A stretch of DNA of 12,036 bases, from the NCBI GenBank assembly GCA_013003285.1, contig JABDJY010000432.1:1-12036 (forward strand), written 5' to 3'. Each line of letters starts with the position of its first letter. Position 1 is the stretch's first letter. Shown here in pieces: positions 1-7,113 of the stretch. This DNA is from Alphaproteobacteria bacterium (GTDB lineage: Bacteria > Pseudomonadota > Alphaproteobacteria > UBA6615). Below the pieces are notes generated by a model, which searched no databases, had not been told where the DNA came from, and saw nothing but the letters and a program-made list of their open reading frames with translations. The position numbers were made by a program, and so were the translations under genes.

Positions 1-2
1 CG

Positions 3-947
3 GCAGATCCATCCTTTCTCGACGTCCGAAGCGCCTCGCAAGCGCGCGCCGCGGTGCAGTCCGCTGAATCCGCTCTCATCCTGGCGAAGGCCGAGCTCGA
101 AGAGACCATCGCGGAGCGCGAGTTCGCCGAAGGTGAACTCCGCCGCGCCGAACAGTTGATCCGCAGCCAAACCATCGCGCAGCGCGCGCTGGACGACGCG
201 CAGCGTTCGTTCAAGACCCGCGCCGCGGCGGTCACCACGGCGCGTGCGGCGATTGCGATGAGAGAGTTCGAATTGGCTGAAGCCAGGGCGCGGTTACTCA
301 CGCCGATCGAGACCCAGGATCTTCATGGTAACTGCGACTGTATCTCGATCCCGGCGCCCTTGAGCGGGCAAATCCTACGGCTGTTTCACGAGAGTGAAAC
401 CGTCGTTCCGGCGGGCGAACCGCTGGTCGAAATCGGCAATGCCGATTCATTGGAAATCGTCGTCGATCTCCTATCTTCCGATGCTGTGAAGGTCGAACCA
501 GGTCAAACCGTTATCATCGACGAATGGGGCGGCGCGTCGCCCCTTACAGGCGAAGTGCGCCGCATCGAACCTTATGGATTTACCAAGGTCTCGGCGTTGG
601 GTATCGAAGAACAGCGCGTCAATGTCATCATCGATATCAATGAACCGCGTGAGCAGTGGCAGCGTCTCGGCCATGGCTACCGGGTCGAGACACGTATCGT
701 TCTTTGGCAGGGCACCAATGTTCTAAAAGTGCCGCTCACGGCGCTTTTCCGCGATGGAGAGGCCTGGGCGGTATTCGTCGAGGAGGATGGTCGCGCCCGA
801 CGCCGTCATGTCGAACTCGGCCACAACAATGGGCTCGAGGTCGAGATTACAAGCGGTCTCAGTGATGGCGAGCAGACGGTGGTGCATCCGAGCGATCGCA
901 TCGTCGAGGGAATTGGCCTCACCGCGCGCCAGGACAGTGCAGGCTAG
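3..947 (+). CDS. HlyD/RND-family periplasmic efflux adaptor subunit (5' end cut by window)
   Basis: Membrane fusion protein that links an inner-membrane ABC or RND pump to an outer-membrane channel. The reading frame is open from base 3, so the true start, signal anchor and first lipoyl half lie outside the window; 314 codons are visible. The first ~95 residues are Ala/Glu/Arg-rich heptads typical of the alpha-helical hairpin. A second lipoyl-like half follows at about 345-470 (Pro-Ala-Pro-Leu-Ser-Gly, then Val-Pro-Ala-Gly-Glu-Pro-Leu), then a beta-barrel and a C-terminal membrane-proximal domain with the usual Val-Pro-Leu-Thr-Ala-Leu segment near 730. The stop is TAG at 945. The next gene is convergent, so the pump partner must be upstream, outside the window. 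The family is clear; the pump type (ABC or RND) and substrate are not. Confidence 0.85.
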   Translation, partial: ADPSFLDVRSASQARAAVQSAESALILAKAELEETIAEREFAEGELRRAEQLIRSQTIAQRALDDAQRSFKTRAAAVTTARAAIAMREFELAEARARLLTPIETQDLHGNCDCISIPAPLSGQILRLFHESETVVPAGEPLVEIGNADSLEIVVDLLSSDAVKVEPGQTVIIDEWGGASPLTGEVRRIEPYGFTKVSALGIEEQRVNVIIDINEPREQWQRLGHGYRVETRIVLWQGTNVLKVPLTALFRDGEAWAVFVEEDGRARRRHVELGHNNGLEVEITSGLSDGEQTVVHPSDRIVEGIGLTARQDSAG

Positions 948-965
948 TCGGTTAATAAGTTGGAA

Positions 966-1017
966 CGGCGACAGATCGCCGATTACCGCGTCCTGAAGGC
1001 TGGTTTGGCGGCGCCAA
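966..1017. terminator. Two small stem-loops between convergent genes, possible weak bidirectional terminator
   Basis: CGGCGA (966-971) pairs perfectly with TCGCCG (976-981) across a CAGA loop. A second palindrome, TTGGCG-G-CGCCAA, covers 1005-1017. Both lie in the 93-base gap between two converging genes, where termination is expected. Neither is followed by a T run, so an intrinsic terminator is only a guess. Confidence 0.3.
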
Positions 1018-1040
1018 GGACTGTTTGTTCCAGACGCTTC

Positions 1041-1739
1041 CTACTGTGCGCCCATACCGGCGCGGACCAGGGCTGGCATGACGTTGATATTGTTCTCGAC
1101 CTTATCGACACCAGCGACTTGCTTGGCGGCAACACCGAGCGCCCTGCATTCCGTCTGCGAGCCGACCATGCCCCAAAGTGTCGCAACACCGTTTGCGACG
1201 ACGACACTGATATGGTCGGTATTGAGGCCGGCTTGTAGCGCCGAAGTCTCAATGGCCGACTTGAGTTCGCGGTCGCTTTCTGACGCGACCGGTGTGGCGC
1301 CGGCGGCCACCAGACCCCGCAGCAAGTCGGCGCGACTAACGATGCCAACCAGTTTTCTGCCCTGCATGACCGTCACGCGCTTGATGTGATTTTTCTCAAG
1401 GGTTTTGGCGATGTCCGACAGCGACGTATCTTCGGACACCGAAATCACCTCGCGCGACATGATATCCTGTGCACACAACCCATGGGTTTTGATGTAGTCG
1501 CGCGCCCGTGTCTCCGGTTCGGCAAAAGCGCGAATCCACCAGGAAGGCTGACGCTCGGTCTCGTTCTCCGAGCGGCGCATCAGATCGCCTTCGCTGACGA
1601 TACCGACCACATGACCCTGAGCGTCGACAACCGGCAGCGCGCTGATGTTTTGCGCGATCAGGCGGCGCGCGATCTCGGGCACCTCAGCGGTGGGTGTCAC
1701 GGTCGCCACAGTGACGGTCATAATATCTTTAGCTTGCAT
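1041..1739 (-). CDS. CBS-CBS-BON domain protein
   Basis: A 232-residue soluble protein. CBS domain 1 covers about residues 1-57 (DIM start motif, then GIVSEGDLMRR) and CBS domain 2 about 88-145 (QDIM, then GIVSRADLLRG). A BON domain follows at about 155-222 (HISVVVANGVATLWG, ending VENNINV). CBS pairs usually bind adenine nucleotides and act as energy-state switches; BON domains are linked to membrane or phospholipid contact. The start is supported by GAGGAGA about 7 bases upstream on the minus strand. It is divergent from the ABC ATPase gene across a region holding an FNR-type site, which suggests low-oxygen control. Two-CBS proteins such as mycobacterial Hrp1 belong to hypoxia regulons, but the physiological role here is unknown. 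Confidence 0.9.
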   Translation of the reverse strand: MQAKDIMTVTVATVTPTAEVPEIARRLIAQNISALPVVDAQGHVVGIVSEGDLMRRSENETERQPSWWIRAFAEPETRARDYIKTHGLCAQDIMSREVISVSEDTSLSDIAKTLEKNHIKRVTVMQGRKLVGIVSRADLLRGLVAAGATPVASESDRELKSAIETSALQAGLNTDHISVVVANGVATLWGMVGSQTECRALGVAAKQVAGVDKVENNINVMPALVRAGMGAQ

Positions 1740-1789
1740 GATCGGTCTCCTCGTCGTTGTGACATATGCGCGACCGCGCGATGCACAAT

Positions 1790-1805
1790 CCGCTATTTTA
1801 AGCGG
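1790..1805 (-). promoter_or_regulatory. Candidate -10 element for the CBS-BON gene inside a small inverted repeat
   Basis: On the minus strand TAAAAT (1800 down to 1795) matches the sigma-70 -10 consensus at five of six positions. It sits in the loop of CCGCT-N6-AGCGG (1790-1805). A start near 1788 would leave a leader of about 50 bases and put the FNR-type site at about -56, which is not a standard activator spacing. Weak prediction. Confidence 0.3.
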
Positions 1806-1837
1806 GTACAGACTGCGCTGGGAAAGCGGCCGGCGCG

Positions 1838-1851
1838 TTGACGCACATCAA
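1838..1851. promoter_or_regulatory. FNR/FixK-type binding site (anaerobox) in a divergent promoter region
   Basis: TTGACGCACATCAA matches TTGAT-N4-ATCAA at nine of ten defined positions. It lies between the divergent CBS-BON and ABC ATPase genes. Read rightward, a class II arrangement (centre at -41.5) predicts a start near 1886, with AT-rich bases at 1874-1881 at the -10 position. The Crp/Fnr protein encoded at 6288-7004 has the recognition-helix residues for this motif and is a natural candidate to bind it. Confidence 0.65.
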
Positions 1852-1916
1852 TGTTGCGGGGTCGCAGAAAGGCGAAATTAACGGTGTCATTGCCGTCGCA
1901 GCATGAAAAGGACATA

Positions 1917-1938
1917 GGCGCGAAGGCGGGCGCGAAGG
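1917..1938 (+). repeat. Short direct repeat GGCGCGAAGG x2
   Basis: The decamer GGCGCGAAGG occurs at 1917-1926 and 1929-1938, just upstream of the ABC ATPase start. The second copy supplies the purine-rich stretch that serves as ribosome binding site. A regulatory role is not shown; it may simply be a local duplication. Confidence 0.35.
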
Positions 1939-1950
1939 GGCCCGGATATC

Positions 1951-2934
1951 ATGAGCAGCATGGTGGAAATCGAGGGTCTCACTAAAAAATTCGGGCCGAT
2001 TATCGCTGTCGACGACATGACCTTTTCGGTCGATTGTGGAGAAGCCCTGTGTTTCTTGGGGCCGAACGGTGCGGGTAAATCGACCGCCATGAAGATGATC
2101 ACGGGCTTTCTGCCGCCGACGGCCGGGTCCGTCACCGTTTGTGGCTATGACATCATGCATCATCCGATCGAGGCCAAACGGCGGATCGGTTACTTGCCTG
2201 AGGGTGCGCCGCTCTACGGTGATATGACGCCGCTCAGCCTACTGCATTTTGTGTCCAAAATTCGCCGGCTATCGCGCGAGCAGAGAAAGCGCGGTATCGA
2301 ATTCGCGATTGAATGCCTTCATTTACAAAATGTTCTGCATCAAACGATCGAAACCCTGTCGAAAGGGTACAAACGGCGGGTCGGCTTGGCGCAGGCGATC
2401 GTGCATGATCCCGATATCCTCATTCTCGATGAGCCGACCGATGGGCTCGATCCCAACCAGAAGCATGAGGTGCGCACCCTGTTGCGCCAAATGGCGAGCG
2501 ACAAGGTGATCATCATTTCAACGCACATTCTCGAAGAGGTTGATGAGGTCAGCAACCGTGTGATCATCATCGCCAAGGGTCGCATTGTCGCCGACCAAAC
2601 GCCGATCCAGCTCGAGGAACAGTCGCGGTTCCATAATGCGGTGGGTATCCGCATTCCGACCGAGCGAATAGAGCATTGCGAGGCTTTGTTGAACGGCATT
2701 GGTGAGGTCTGTGCGGTTGAGACCGCAATTCAACCGAGCGGCCTAAGCGAGTTGATGGCGTTTCCAACCCATGGCTGCGAGATCCTCGATTCGGTCCGCG
2801 CGGTGATTAATCACGAAGGACTGGAGACGGCGGAGATATTCGTTGAGCGCGGTCGCTTGGACGATGTGTTCCGCGATCTAACGATTGGCGCTGCGCAGCC
2901 ACAGCAGATGAGCGCATTGTCGGAAAATCACTAG
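1951..2934 (+). CDS. ABC transporter ATP-binding protein (GldA/CcmA type), no adjacent permease
   Basis: A 327-residue ABC-2-type exporter ATPase. Visible motifs are Walker A GPNGAGKST (37-45), a GYLPEGAPLY segment near 80-89 with Glu where many families have the Q-loop Gln, the signature LSKGYKRR (136-143), Walker B LILDEPTDGLD (157-167) and the switch His at 192. The last ~110 residues form the C-terminal extension usual for GldA/NosF-like subunits. The start ATG at 1951 has AAGGGG about 10 bases upstream; ATG at 1960 is an alternative. Such ATPases are normally followed by a membrane permease, often also a GldG-like subunit, but here a phosphotransferase/P-loop fusion starts 27 bases after the stop. 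The ATPase is complete; its partner and substrate are unknown. Confidence 0.9.
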   Translation: MSSMVEIEGLTKKFGPIIAVDDMTFSVDCGEALCFLGPNGAGKSTAMKMITGFLPPTAGSVTVCGYDIMHHPIEAKRRIGYLPEGAPLYGDMTPLSLLHFVSKIRRLSREQRKRGIEFAIECLHLQNVLHQTIETLSKGYKRRVGLAQAIVHDPDILILDEPTDGLDPNQKHEVRTLLRQMASDKVIIISTHILEEVDEVSNRVIIIAKGRIVADQTPIQLEEQSRFHNAVGIRIPTERIEHCEALLNGIGEVCAVETAIQPSGLSELMAFPTHGCEILDSVRAVINHEGLETAEIFVERGRLDDVFRDLTIGAAQPQQMSALSENH

Positions 2935-2961
2935 TGGCGCCGTTCGCGGAAACGTTCGATT

Positions 2962-4557
2962 GTGTCTGATACCGTTTCCACGCCGGAACAATCGCTGCAG
3001 AACGATACCGTGTTCGATCAAGCCGAGATTATCGCGTTTCTCGCCGATCCATCCACTTATGGCGGAGGCGTCGCTAACGTTGAGCGCATCGACACCCATG
3101 CGTCCGTCGTCTTCCTCGCCGGCGCGCGGGCCTTCAAGCTAAAGCGGGCCGTCCGCTATCCGTTTCTCGATTACTCCACATTGGAACTAAGGCGTCATTA
3201 TTGCGAGCGCGAGGTCGCCATCAATCGCCGCACCGCGCCGGCGCTGTATGAGGGCGTCGTGCCGGTGGTGCTTGGTCAAGATGGCAGGCTTGCCCTGGGC
3301 GGCACCGGAACAGCGGTCGATTATCTGGTCACCATGCAGCGTTTCGACGATGCGGGGCTGTTCAGTCATTTGGCGGAGACGGGTGGCCTCGACGTCGATC
3401 TGATCGTCCAGGCCGTCGATGAAGTGATCGCGCTGCATAGTGCCGCGGAAGTTGTGCAGCCAGGCGAACCTTCGGGCGGCGGCGCGGCCGGTCTGTATCC
3501 CACGATTGCCAACAACGCGGCCGAGCTCACCGCCTATAGCGATTTGTTCGGCGCCGATAGGGTGGCGGACTATACCGCCGCCGTTGAGGTTGCCTTTGCG
3601 CGCGCCACCGACCTGCTCGACCGGCGCGCCGCGACCGGGTTCGTGCGTCACTGCCATGGTGATCTGCATCTCGCCAATATTTGCCTGTTCGAGGGTCGAC
3701 CGACCTTGTTCGACGCCATCGAATTCAGCGAAGCCTTCGCTTGCATCGATACCTTGTACGATTTCGCGTTTCTGCTGATGGACCTGGATGTTCGTGGTCT
3801 TGGCCCCTTGGCCAATCGGGCGTTCAATCGCTACATGGCGCGCAATAGCGACGGCGCGGCGTCGATTGCCGGGGTCGCGGCATTGCCGCTGTTCATGTCA
3901 GTCCGCGCGGCGATCCGTGCCATCGTCTCGGCCCTGACGGCGGCGAAACTCGACCAGTGCGCCGCCGCGGCGGCGCGTGACACCGCGCGAGACTATCTAT
4001 CCGCCGCGCGGCGATACCTGGAACCCTCGCGTCCCAGGCTGATGGCGGTCGGTGGCGCCTCGGGAACCGGCAAGAGTGCGGTGGCGCTGGCGCTGGCACC
4101 GGATATCGGCGGATCGCCGGGTGCTTTGGTTCTACGGACCGACGAAATTCGCAAACAACTGGCCGGTCTACGCGACACCGAAACATTGCCGCCGTCGGCC
4201 TATACCGCAGAACACCATGCGGCGGTTTATCAGGAGATGCAGGCGCGTGCCGCGGCGTCGCTTGCCGCCGGACGGTCATGCATTCTCGATGCGGTTCACG
4301 GGCGACCGGCAGAACGACTGCAGGCGCGTCAGGTGGCGGAACGATACGGTGCGGCATTTACAGGGGTGTGGCTAGAGGCATCCGAAGAACGGCTTTTCGA
4401 GCGGGTAACCTCGCGCCAAAACGATCCGTCCGATGCCGGCGCGGAAGTGGTTCGGCGTCAACTTGCCGCCGGGTTCGGGGCTATCGATTGGCTGCGGGTC
4501 GATGCCGACCAGCCACTCGATAGGGTGGTTGGTGCTATCCGTGGGGCCAAATCTTGA
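2962..4557 (+). CDS. Aminoglycoside-phosphotransferase-like / P-loop kinase fusion protein
   Basis: A 531-residue two-domain protein. The N-terminal ~340 residues are a protein-kinase-fold APH-like domain with the catalytic loop HGDLHLAN (His232 to Asn239) and a downstream FDAIEF metal-binding segment. The C-terminal ~170 residues are an AAA/gluconate-kinase-like P-loop domain with Walker A GGASGTGKS (364-372). This architecture is known as a bifunctional phosphotransferase/ATP-binding protein; the mycobacterial relative Rv2004c belongs to the DosR hypoxia regulon. No substrate is established and antibiotic resistance should not be assumed. The start is GTG at 2962 because the upstream frame meets the ABC gene's stop; GGAAA at about 2948 is a weak ribosome binding site. 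It probably shares a transcript with the ABC ATPase and ends 5 bases before a convergent gene. Confidence 0.88.
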   Translation: MSDTVSTPEQSLQNDTVFDQAEIIAFLADPSTYGGGVANVERIDTHASVVFLAGARAFKLKRAVRYPFLDYSTLELRRHYCEREVAINRRTAPALYEGVVPVVLGQDGRLALGGTGTAVDYLVTMQRFDDAGLFSHLAETGGLDVDLIVQAVDEVIALHSAAEVVQPGEPSGGGAAGLYPTIANNAAELTAYSDLFGADRVADYTAAVEVAFARATDLLDRRAATGFVRHCHGDLHLANICLFEGRPTLFDAIEFSEAFACIDTLYDFAFLLMDLDVRGLGPLANRAFNRYMARNSDGAASIAGVAALPLFMSVRAAIRAIVSALTAAKLDQCAAAAARDTARDYLSAARRYLEPSRPRLMAVGGASGTGKSAVALALAPDIGGSPGALVLRTDEIRKQLAGLRDTETLPPSAYTAEHHAAVYQEMQARAAASLAAGRSCILDAVHGRPAERLQARQVAERYGAAFTGVWLEASEERLFERVTSRQNDPSDAGAEVVRRQLAAGFGAIDWLRVDADQPLDRVVGAIRGAKS

Positions 4558-4562
4558 TCGAA

Positions 4563-5147
4563 TTAAACGCCCCTTTGGCCCATCGATGTCATCTTATCCA
4601 GCCACTTTGACCGTTTGGCATCGCTGGCGGCCTCGACCATCCCGAATATGGTTTCCCGGATTGGGCCTATGCCGCAAAATTTGAGGATGTTGCGTTCCAG
4701 GCTCTTGAGGCTGTGGGCGCCGAAAAACCACCGGTAGAAAAGGCCAGGCATGCCCATGGTGATCACAATTCGCGCTGAGCGCCCCTTAAGCAGCTTGCCG
4801 GGAAATCCTTTCGAGTTCGCTTCGAATGCAAATCCCGGCCGGATCACTTGCTCGAGGAACGCCTTGAGCAAGGCGGGCATTGTACCCAGCCAAAGCGGGT
4901 AAATAATCAAGAGATGATCCGCTCCGCGAATAGCTGCTTGGGTGTCGGCGATATCCGGTGCGACGGAACCACCTTCGAATTCCACCTGTGTGCGAAGAAT
5001 TGGAAAGTCGAGTTGGCCAATATTTATTCGGGTCACTTCGTGATGTGCCGCTCGCGCACCTGCTTCGTAAGCGTCCGCAAGCGCATGACAAAGGCGCAGC
5101 GGGTTGGGATCCGGATGCCCATCGATGATTACAATATTTCTTCCCAT
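4563..5147 (-). CDS. NAD(P)H-dependent oxidoreductase, flavodoxin-fold (quinone reductase family)
   Basis: A 194-residue cytoplasmic flavoprotein of the Flavodoxin_2/NAD(P)H:quinone oxidoreductase family, expected to bind FMN or FAD and carry out two-electron reduction of quinones or similar acceptors. The N-terminal strand-loop (IVIIDGHPDPNPLRLC) is the phosphate-binding region. A YPLWLGTMPALLKAFLEQV segment near 83-101 is the family's second flavin-contact motif, followed by RPGFAF and GKLLKGR. The length fits the family. The ATG at 5147 has AGG and GAGGAAA stretches 7-15 bases upstream. The stop lies 5 bases from the convergent fusion gene. It follows the CDF gene on the same strand but is separated from it by 166 bases, so it may have its own promoter. 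The physiological acceptor is not known. Confidence 0.85.
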   Translation of the reverse strand: MGRNIVIIDGHPDPNPLRLCHALADAYEAGARAAHHEVTRINIGQLDFPILRTQVEFEGGSVAPDIADTQAAIRGADHLLIIYPLWLGTMPALLKAFLEQVIRPGFAFEANSKGFPGKLLKGRSARIVITMGMPGLFYRWFFGAHSLKSLERNILKFCGIGPIRETIFGMVEAASDAKRSKWLDKMTSMGQRGV

Positions 5148-5313
5148 GGAGATGCCTATTTCCTCATTCGAGCAATACTTTGGCCAGATCGATTGTGGTT
5201 CGGCTTACAGTTTCCATGGTCAGACACCATAGTTGCTGGCGAGACCTTTGATGCACATGCGCATTTCAGTCCGAAAGGGGATGGGTGGACGATGGCAGGT
5301 TTTTCCTCTGTCA
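5148..5313. other. Intergenic gap upstream of the oxidoreductase gene
   Basis: This 166-base gap has no convincing gene. It holds a small inverted repeat ATGGT-cagac-ACCAT (5216-5230) and, on the minus strand, a weak -10-like TATGGT around the same place. No FNR-type site was seen. It probably carries the promoter of the oxidoreductase gene, but no clear -35/-10 pair was found. Confidence 0.3.
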
Positions 5314-6174
5314 TCAGTGTGGCTCAACGTGGATTGAAATATCCCTGACGTCAAAACGCTCCTCCAAAAGCGCCTCTACCGCATCGGTAATTTCATGGGC
5401 TTCAGCAGTCGTGAGGCACGCATCTACGTTGATGACCATGTCTACTGCTAGGCTTGGACCAATCCATCTGGACCGCACCCGTTCAACGCCCCTTACACCC
5501 GGCACTTCTTGAACTTCATCAATCAGCTGTTCCGGCTCTATGGCCATCTCGTCTAGGAGCACCGGCAAGGCCCGTTTAAATAGGCCGAAGGCCAGATAGA
5601 GAATTACCGCCGCCACCCCAATCGCGCAGAGCGTATCCAGCCAAGGAAATCCGAGGGCCGATAACTGCCAGCCGGCGATGACGACGACAGTAGTGAGAAC
5701 GTCGGCCAGAGTGTGATTGGCATCGGCGAGCAAGATGTCTGAATGCAATCGTCTCGCCCAGTAACGCTGCCACGACGAAATGCCAATATTCACGCAAAGG
5801 ACCCCCAGCATAATACCGAGCCCCCATGCGTTCTGTGACACCTCGACCGTTTCCCGTCGAACCGCGCGCAACGCCAACTCAAACGCCAGAACCGTCAACA
5901 AGGCCGCTAAGCCGAACACCGCCAATGTTTCGAATTTTCGGTGACCATAGGGGTGTCGGCGGTCCGCTGGCTGCGCGGAATGCCGAACAACAATCCAGGC
6001 GACTATGTTATTGGCGACATCGGTGAGCGAATGCACCGCATCGCCAAGCACCGCCAACGATCTGGTTGACAGTCCGACGGCCAATTTGGCGAACAATATT
6101 GTGAGGTTGGCCAACCCCTCGATTATGATGATCCGTTGGATCGAACGGTCCCGACCGGCACTCTGATCCATCAT
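5314..6174 (-). CDS. Cation diffusion facilitator (CDF) family metal/proton antiporter
   Basis: A 286-residue inner-membrane protein with six predicted membrane segments and a cytoplasmic C-terminal domain (about 205-286) ending in ISIHVEPH. The transport-site residues are His48/Asp52 in helix 2 (HSLTD) and His154/Asp158 in helix 5 (HTLAD). This HD-HD arrangement is usual for zinc-selective CDF proteins, whereas E. coli FieF has DD-HD. The HPYGHRKFE motif after helix 2 is a family hallmark. The expected role is export of Zn(II), possibly also Cd(II) or Co(II), driven by protons. The start is a double ATG (6174 and 6171), with GAGA about 8 bases and GAGG immediately upstream. A perfect palindrome sits about 22 bases before the start. 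Metal choice is inferred from motif residues only. Confidence 0.9.
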   Translation of the reverse strand: MMDQSAGRDRSIQRIIIIEGLANLTILFAKLAVGLSTRSLAVLGDAVHSLTDVANNIVAWIVVRHSAQPADRRHPYGHRKFETLAVFGLAALLTVLAFELALRAVRRETVEVSQNAWGLGIMLGVLCVNIGISSWQRYWARRLHSDILLADANHTLADVLTTVVVIAGWQLSALGFPWLDTLCAIGVAAVILYLAFGLFKRALPVLLDEMAIEPEQLIDEVQEVPGVRGVERVRSRWIGPSLAVDMVINVDACLTTAEAHEITDAVEALLEERFDVRDISIHVEPH

Positions 6175-6195
6175 CCTCGATGTCTCTTTTTATCA

Positions 6196-6215
6196 GATCG
6201 AGATACATCTCGATC
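6196..6215. promoter_or_regulatory. Perfect 9+9 palindrome upstream of the CDF gene, candidate operator
   Basis: GATCGAGAT (6196-6204), a 2-base centre, and ATCTCGATC (6207-6215) form a perfect inverted repeat centred about 31 bases before the CDF start. Its length and position suit a dimeric repressor or MerR-type activator responding to metal. No such regulator is encoded in the window. It could also fold as an RNA hairpin in the leader. Confidence 0.45.
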
Positions 6216-6244
6216 ATTGATGCCAGTCCTATCGTCGTACCCAA

Positions 6245-6284
6245 GGTTGTTGGCGGGCCGCAATCAAGTTTAGCGCCAACAACC
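6245..6284 (-). terminator. Long stem-loop after the Crp/Fnr gene, possible terminator
   Basis: GGTTGTTGGCG (6245-6255) pairs perfectly over 11 bases with CGCCAACAACC (6274-6284), leaving an 18-base loop. On the minus strand the stem begins 3 bases after the stop codon of the Crp/Fnr-family gene, which is where a terminator would lie. No T run follows, so termination may be factor-assisted, or the stem may only stabilise the transcript's 3' end. Confidence 0.45.
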
Positions 6285-6287
6285 AGA

Positions 6288-7004
6288 TCACCAGGTGTCG
6301 TTATCGTCATCGGCGAGATCGACCAGATGATCGAAATCGCGAATGACGATGTTGTGCTGATCGGGGCGCGTGATAACGCCCATCTTGTCGAGCAGGGTGA
6401 TGGTGCGGCTGACGGTCTCGGTGGTGAGGCCCAGATAGTCGCCAATATCGTTGCGCGTCATCGGCACAAACAGGTTCAGCGGGTCATCGTGGCGTTCGTC
6501 GCTGCGCTCGGATAGGCGCAGCAAGAAGGAGGAGATTTTCTCCATGGCCGATTTGCGGCCCAGCAGCAGCATTTGATCCTGCGCCGCCGCCAGCTCGTTA
6601 CTGGTCCATTCCAGGAAAGTGTGGCCGAGGGCGGGAAACGAGGCCATCGATTGATCCAGCCTCTCATGGGAATACCGGCACAGGCGCGCACCGGTCACGG
6701 CTTCGGCGGTGTAGCGATGCTGGCCGCGCGCGCCGAGGCCAAACGGCTGGCCGGGATAAACGAAATCGGTGATCTGGCGCCGGCCGTCGGGGGTCAGCTT
6801 ATAGAGCAGGACAACCCCTTCGAGAACTTCGTAGACATAGTTGCTCGGGTCGCCTTCCCAGAAGATCACTTCTTTGGCGCGAACTTCCTGCAGGCTGCTG
6901 ATCTCGAAAAGCTGATTTTTGAGCTCGACGTGATGGCCATGGCAGATTACAGAGTTGGCGATGATCTCGTTCGATGCGGTCGCGAATTGATTTTGCGCAA
7001 TCAT
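6288..7004 (-). CDS. Crp/Fnr-family transcriptional regulator, FixK-like
   Basis: With the ATG at 7004 this is a 238-residue cAMP-receptor-fold activator. An effector-type beta-barrel covers about 28-120, a dimer helix about 125-160, and a winged helix about 165-225. The recognition helix TTETVSR (194-200) has Glu196, Ser199 and Arg200, the residues that read TTGAT half-sites in FNR/FixK proteins. It lacks FNR's four-cysteine cluster set; only Cys21 and Cys109 remain. Cys109 aligns with E. coli FNR Cys122, and Cys21 sits in CHGHH. The 7004 start is preferred because AGGA lies 7 bases upstream; the longer frame to 7082 has no ribosome binding site. It is divergent from the response regulator and is a candidate to bind the boxes at 1838 and 10263. 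Confidence 0.88.
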   Translation of the reverse strand: MIAQNQFATASNEIIANSVICHGHHVELKNQLFEISSLQEVRAKEVIFWEGDPSNYVYEVLEGVVLLYKLTPDGRRQITDFVYPGQPFGLGARGQHRYTAEAVTGARLCRYSHERLDQSMASFPALGHTFLEWTSNELAAAQDQMLLLGRKSAMEKISSFLLRLSERSDERHDDPLNLFVPMTRNDIGDYLGLTTETVSRTITLLDKMGVITRPDQHNIVIRDFDHLVDLADDDNDTW

Positions 7005-7113
7005 GGTCAATGTCCTGCTCCAAGGTTCCCCAAACGGGTGTTTGCTTCGAAACAGAGAAGACCATGCTGGTGTCACGGGCATATGTCAGAACGGCACTAT
7101 TTCAGCGACTTTT

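Noticed and set aside
1386..1841. 151-codon plus-strand frame opposite the CBS-BON gene
   Set aside because: Shadow of the well-supported CBS-BON gene; composition is not protein-like.
2934..2969. GTG at 2934 opening an 11-codon frame as a possible permease start remnant
   Set aside because: Too short to show homology to any permease; kept only as a question in the ABC ATPase finding.
3187..3669. 160-codon minus-strand frame opposite the APH/P-loop fusion
   Set aside because: Shadow frame caused by high GC; no motif, and the plus-strand gene has clear catalytic residues.
4848..5348. 166-codon open frame on the plus strand
   Set aside because: Mostly antisense to the oxidoreductase gene, with atypical composition (Trp/Cys/Arg-rich) and no family features.
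6987..7000. TTGATTTTGCGCAA as an FNR-type site
   Set aside because: The second half-site is poor and it lies within the Crp/Fnr coding start, so it is not a convincing operator.
7005..7082. Longer Crp/Fnr start (ATG at 7082, 26 extra residues)
   Set aside because: No ribosome binding site before it, and the extra residues do not resemble the family; the ATG at 7004 has AGGA at good spacing.
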